Shown piece by piece: positions 6,528 through 8,436 of a stretch of 8,436 nucleotides of DNA. The stretch is from Thermodesulfobacteriota bacterium (GTDB taxonomy: Bacteria; Desulfobacterota; Thermodesulfobacteria; Thermodesulfobacteriales; Thermodesulfatatoraceae), in contig JAADCO010000074.1 in the NCBI GenBank assembly GCA_013154385.1, positions 1 through 8,436 on the forward strand, written 5' to 3'. Position 1 is the stretch's first letter, and each line of letters opens with the position of its first letter. The position numbers and the translations under genes are program-made. The notes beneath the pieces were generated by a model. It saw nothing but the letters and a program-made list of their open reading frames with translations. It ran no database searches and was not told the DNA's origin.

Positions 6528-7591
6528 TGCACACTTTTCTGGCGGTAATCATCGTCTTAGGGGTTCTCATCTTTTTCCACGAGTTGGGGCACTTCCTCAT
6601 GGCCCGTCTCCTCGGGGTGCGGGTGCTCAAGTTCTCCCTGGGGTTCGGTCCGAAGATCATCGGCTTTGAGCGCGGCGGAACGGAGTACTGCATCTCGGCC
6701 ATCCCCCTGGGAGGCTACGTCAAGCTCCTTGGCGAAAGCCCCACCGAAGACGTGCCCCCGGAGGAGCTCCACGCCTCCTTTTCCCATCGTCCCCTGAGTC
6801 ATCGGGCCCTGATCGTGGTGGCCGGGCCGCTGGCCAATTTCATCCTGGCGTGGATCTTCTTCGCCCTGGTCTTCGTCTTTCAGGGAAAACCCGTCTATCT
6901 CCCCCAGGTGGGAAAGGTCCTTCCCGAAAGCCCGGCGGCAGAAGCCGGGCTTCAGCCCGGAGACCTCATCGTGGCGGTTGACGGAAAGCCCATCTCCAGC
7001 TGGCAGGAACTCAACGAAGTGGTGCGCAAGAGCGAGGGCCGGCCCCTCAGGCTCACGGTGAAGCGCGGGGACAAGGAAATCACGGTGGTGGTCACCCCCA
7101 GGTTGCGCGAGGTGAAAAACATCTTCGGCGAGACGGTCCGGGTGCCCATGATAGGGATCGTCTCGGCGGGCAAGGCCCGGTTCGAGAAGGTGCCTCCCAG
7201 CAGGGCCCTGATAGAGGCCGCCATCATGGTCTTCATGATGATCAAGCTCACCGTGATCTCCATCGTCAAGCTCATCGAGCGCGTGCTCCCGCTCTCCACT
7301 TTGGGAGGGCCCATCTTCATCGCCAAGCTGGCCGGCGAGCAGGCTCAGGCCGGCATCTGGCCGCTGGTCTCCTTCATGGCCGTGCTCTCGGTGAACCTGG
7401 GTGTGCTGAACCTCCTTCCCATCCCCATGCTCGACGGCGGTCATCTGGCCCTTTACGCGGTGGAGGCCATTCGCGGAAAGCCCCTTTCGCCGCGCACCAA
7501 GGAATACATCCACAAGATAGGGCTCGCCATCCTTCTCGTGTTGATGTTGGTGGTCTTCTACAACGACATTCTGCGCCTGGTGAGGGGCTAG
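6527..7591 (+). CDS. rseP: Site-2 intramembrane zinc metalloprotease, RseP family, single PDZ domain
   Basis: Site-2 proteases cut transmembrane segments of anti-sigma factors or leftover signal peptides. The first transmembrane helix (about residues 4-26) carries the zinc site HELGH at 18-22. The family motif GFGPKIIGF (39-47), the loop AIPLGGYVKLLGE (58-70) and a second membrane helix (about 93-117) follow. One PDZ domain spans about 123-195, with PAAEAGLQPGDLIVAVDGKPI in its core. Two hydrophobic helices (about 228-250 and 275-297) lead into NLLPIPMLDGGH (295-306), where Asp303 is the third zinc ligand; a final helix is at 331-348. At 354 residues it is the compact one-PDZ form, unlike the two-PDZ E. 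coli protein of 450. GGAGGT (6518-6523) lies only 3 bases before the ATG. It ends the operon. No anti-sigma factor gene is nearby, so the substrate is unknown; 'rseP' denotes family, not proven sigma-E control. Confidence 0.96.
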   Translation: MHTFLAVIIVLGVLIFFHELGHFLMARLLGVRVLKFSLGFGPKIIGFERGGTEYCISAIPLGGYVKLLGESPTEDVPPEELHASFSHRPLSHRALIVVAGPLANFILAWIFFALVFVFQGKPVYLPQVGKVLPESPAAEAGLQPGDLIVAVDGKPISSWQELNEVVRKSEGRPLRLTVKRGDKEITVVVTPRLREVKNIFGETVRVPMIGIVSAGKARFEKVPPSRALIEAAIMVFMMIKLTVISIVKLIERVLPLSTLGGPIFIAKLAGEQAQAGIWPLVSFMAVLSVNLGVLNLLPIPMLDGGHLALYAVEAIRGKPLSPRTKEYIHKIGLAILLVLMLVVFYNDILRLVRG

Positions 7592-7944
7592 ATGGCTTCC
7601 TTTTGGAGGGGTTTTTCCCCGTTGGTGGGGCTTGGAGAGGGCTTTTTGAGCCTTGAGGAGACCAGCTTGAGCGCGGCCTCTTCGCAGAGCACGGTCACGC
7701 GGTTGGCCAGGGAATTGAAGGTCTGAGTGAGTTCGGCATCGGGCTTCACACCCAGGTATCGCAGGAGGCTCGCCGGCTGTCTCGCCAGGAAGGAGACCGG
7801 GGCGCAAATCCTTTCGGCGTAGGCCTCCGGGGGAGCGCCCCGCCGATGCAGGTCCCAGAGATCGAGGGTGGTCAGGACCACCGTCGCCAGAAGGGCCAAC
7901 CCGACGACGATTCCCACCACGGCCAGGATGTCTTCGAGATCCAT
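7588..7944 (-). CDS. Unrecognised small single-pass membrane protein
   Basis: I do not recognise this 118-residue protein. It begins with three acidic residues (D2, E4, D5), then one strong transmembrane segment at about residues 6-27. The basic HRR (33-35) after the helix suggests an N-out, C-in topology. The rest is soluble and mainly helical, with cysteines at 47 and 87, an amphipathic stretch at about 70-100, and a Pro/Lys-rich end. Codon use is strongly G/C-ending like its neighbours, which supports a real gene. Its TAG stop overlaps the rseP TAG inside one CTAG (7588-7591). No Shine-Dalgarno sequence precedes the ATG; the upstream 36 bases are taken up by a GC hairpin. It lies in the same frame as the upstream FBP aldolase/phosphatase, separated by a TAA and 12 sense codons, and could be co-transcribed with it. 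No function is inferred. Confidence 0.72.
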   Translation of the reverse strand: MDLEDILAVVGIVVGLALLATVVLTTLDLWDLHRRGAPPEAYAERICAPVSFLARQPASLLRYLGVKPDAELTQTFNSLANRVTVLCEEAALKLVSSRLKKPSPSPTNGEKPLQKEAI

Positions 7945-7953
7945 AGAACCACA

Positions 7954-7983
7954 AAGGGGCGGTTGCCCGCCCCTTGGTTTTTA
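7954..7983 (+). terminator. GC-rich hairpin with + strand T-tract, likely intrinsic terminator
   Basis: A perfect 9-bp stem, AAGGGGCGG (7954-7962) with CCGCCCCTT (7967-7975), closes a four-base loop and is followed on the + strand by GG and TTTTT (7978-7982). The T-tract direction fits termination of + strand transcripts, meaning the rpsB-rseP operon after it crosses the small minus-strand gene. Read on the minus strand the loop is GCAA, a GNRA tetraloop, and the stem is followed by TGTGGTT, a poor T-tract. It could still stop or process transcripts of the FBP aldolase/phosphatase gene, or act in both directions. Confidence 0.6.
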
Positions 7984-8436
7984 TTCGGCGATTTCTCCCT
8001 CACCTGTACCCGGGGCCTTGGCCTCGGGTTCTCCCACGTCTTCGAAACGATCCTTGAGCTTCTCGAGCACCTTGGGAAGCGTGGTGTATTCCATCTCCTC
8101 CGGCGGCAGACGATGCGGCTCAAAGATTCCCTGACGCCGGAGCTGATTGGCCAGGATGGCGCAACGATGGCGCGCATCGTCAAAGGCCGGATCGTCGAAG
8201 AGGTCGTTCGGCCCGATGAGCTTGCCTTCACAGACCTGATAACCGGCGGCGATGACCCGCGGCGGACCGTCGAAACGGGTGGGCTTGGCCTGACCAAAGG
8301 CCACCGGCATGAGAGGCCCGGTGTGGGAGCCGCGCATCCAGCCTTCGACCAGCCACGGACGGGCAAAGGGTTCGAGCACTTCGCCTACCGCGGGGAATCC
8401 GCTCTGGGAACGCACGATGAGCACGGGGTCGTCCTT
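7981..8436 (-). CDS. fbp: Fructose-1,6-bisphosphate aldolase/phosphatase, archaeal type (partial, N-terminus missing)
   Basis: The gene enters from the right edge; the last 151 residues and the TAA stop (7981-7983) are visible. The bifunctional type V enzyme joins dihydroxyacetone phosphate and glyceraldehyde 3-phosphate and then dephosphorylates the product to fructose 6-phosphate, making gluconeogenesis one-way. Visible family blocks, numbered from the edge, are VRSQSGFPAVGE (8-19), EPFARP (22-27), WMRGSHTGPLMPV (33-45), TRFDGPPRVIAAG (53-65), DLFDDPAFD (78-86) and EEMEYTTLPKVLEKL (113-127). From memory of the archaeal structures, the tyrosine of EYTT corresponds to active-site Tyr348. The first visible residue, a Lys 116 residues earlier, then falls at the Schiff-base Lys232. 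The last 20 or so residues are low-complexity and acidic. An internal GTG at 8422-8424 is not the start, because the conserved sequence continues upstream of it. Confidence 0.92.
   Translation of the reverse strand, partial: KDDPVLIVRSQSGFPAVGEVLEPFARPWLVEGWMRGSHTGPLMPVAFGQAKPTRFDGPPRVIAAGYQVCEGKLIGPNDLFDDPAFDDARHRCAILANQLRRQGIFEPHRLPPEEMEYTTLPKVLEKLKDRFEDVGEPEAKAPGTGEGEIAE

Noticed and set aside
7608..7620. GGGG-TTTTT-CCCC hairpin just after rseP as the operon terminator
   Set aside because: The stem is only 4 bp and the Ts are in the loop rather than after the stem on either strand; it lies in the coding sequence of the opposing gene.
6557..7954. 465-codon minus-strand open frame opposite rseP
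   Set aside because: It is a shadow of rseP and overlaps the small membrane-protein gene in another frame; its His/Asp/Gly-rich translation looks like antisense of hydrophobic codons.
1..8436. CRISPR arrays, insertion sequences, tRNA or rRNA genes, defence or toxin-antitoxin systems
   Set aside because: I saw no regularly spaced repeats, transposase frames, terminal inverted repeats, cloverleaf sequences or defence-gene motifs; the window is housekeeping in character.

Overview
The window is a high-GC (about 60% by eye) bacterial chromosome segment built around one long co-directional housekeeping operon on the + strand: rpsB, tsf, pyrH, frr, uppS, cdsA, dxr, rseP (989-7591). The order is a well-known conserved bacterial cluster. 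Several traits suggest a thermophilic bacterium, possibly of the Thermodesulfobacteriota: a short EF-Ts of about 200 residues, Glu/Lys/Arg-rich proteins, and an archaeal-type (type V) fructose-1,6-bisphosphate aldolase/phosphatase at the right edge. That enzyme is known from archaea and deeply branching thermophilic bacteria. The placement is inference; there is no rRNA here to settle it.

Layout. Positions 1-796 (minus strand, 3' end outside the window) hold a zinc-dependent histone-deacetylase-superfamily amidohydrolase. Positions 797-988 are a divergent intergenic region with a possible promoter and a GC-rich, hairpin-prone leader for rpsB. Positions 989-7591 are the eight-gene operon. Apart from a 61-base gap before tsf and a 35-base gap before dxr, its genes abut or overlap: 0 bases (tsf/pyrH), ATGA (pyrH/frr), 4 bases (frr/uppS), 1 base (uppS/cdsA), TGATG (dxr/rseP). 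This fits co-transcription and translational coupling. Positions 7588-7944 (minus strand) hold an unrecognised small single-pass membrane protein whose stop codon shares a CTAG palindrome with the stop of rseP. A GC-rich hairpin with a + strand T-tract follows at 7954-7983. Positions 7981-8436 (minus strand, 5' end outside the window) are the C-terminal part of the FBP aldolase/phosphatase.

How the genes fit together. rpsB, tsf and frr serve translation (30S protein, EF-Tu nucleotide exchange, ribosome recycling). pyrH feeds UTP/CTP synthesis, and CTP is the co-substrate of CdsA. Dxr is the committing step of the MEP isoprenoid pathway, whose products UppS turns into undecaprenyl diphosphate, the carrier for cell-wall sugars. 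CdsA makes CDP-diacylglycerol for phospholipids, and RseP is an envelope site-2 protease. The operon therefore couples ribosome production to envelope synthesis.

No tRNA, rRNA, CRISPR array, insertion sequence or other mobile element was seen, and no gene-free stretch exceeds 300 bases. I found no convincing evidence of a new multi-gene system. The items most worth a second look are the right-hand junction (small membrane protein, shared stops, likely antisense read-through), the archaeal-type FBP aldolase/phosphatase and the rpsB leader.
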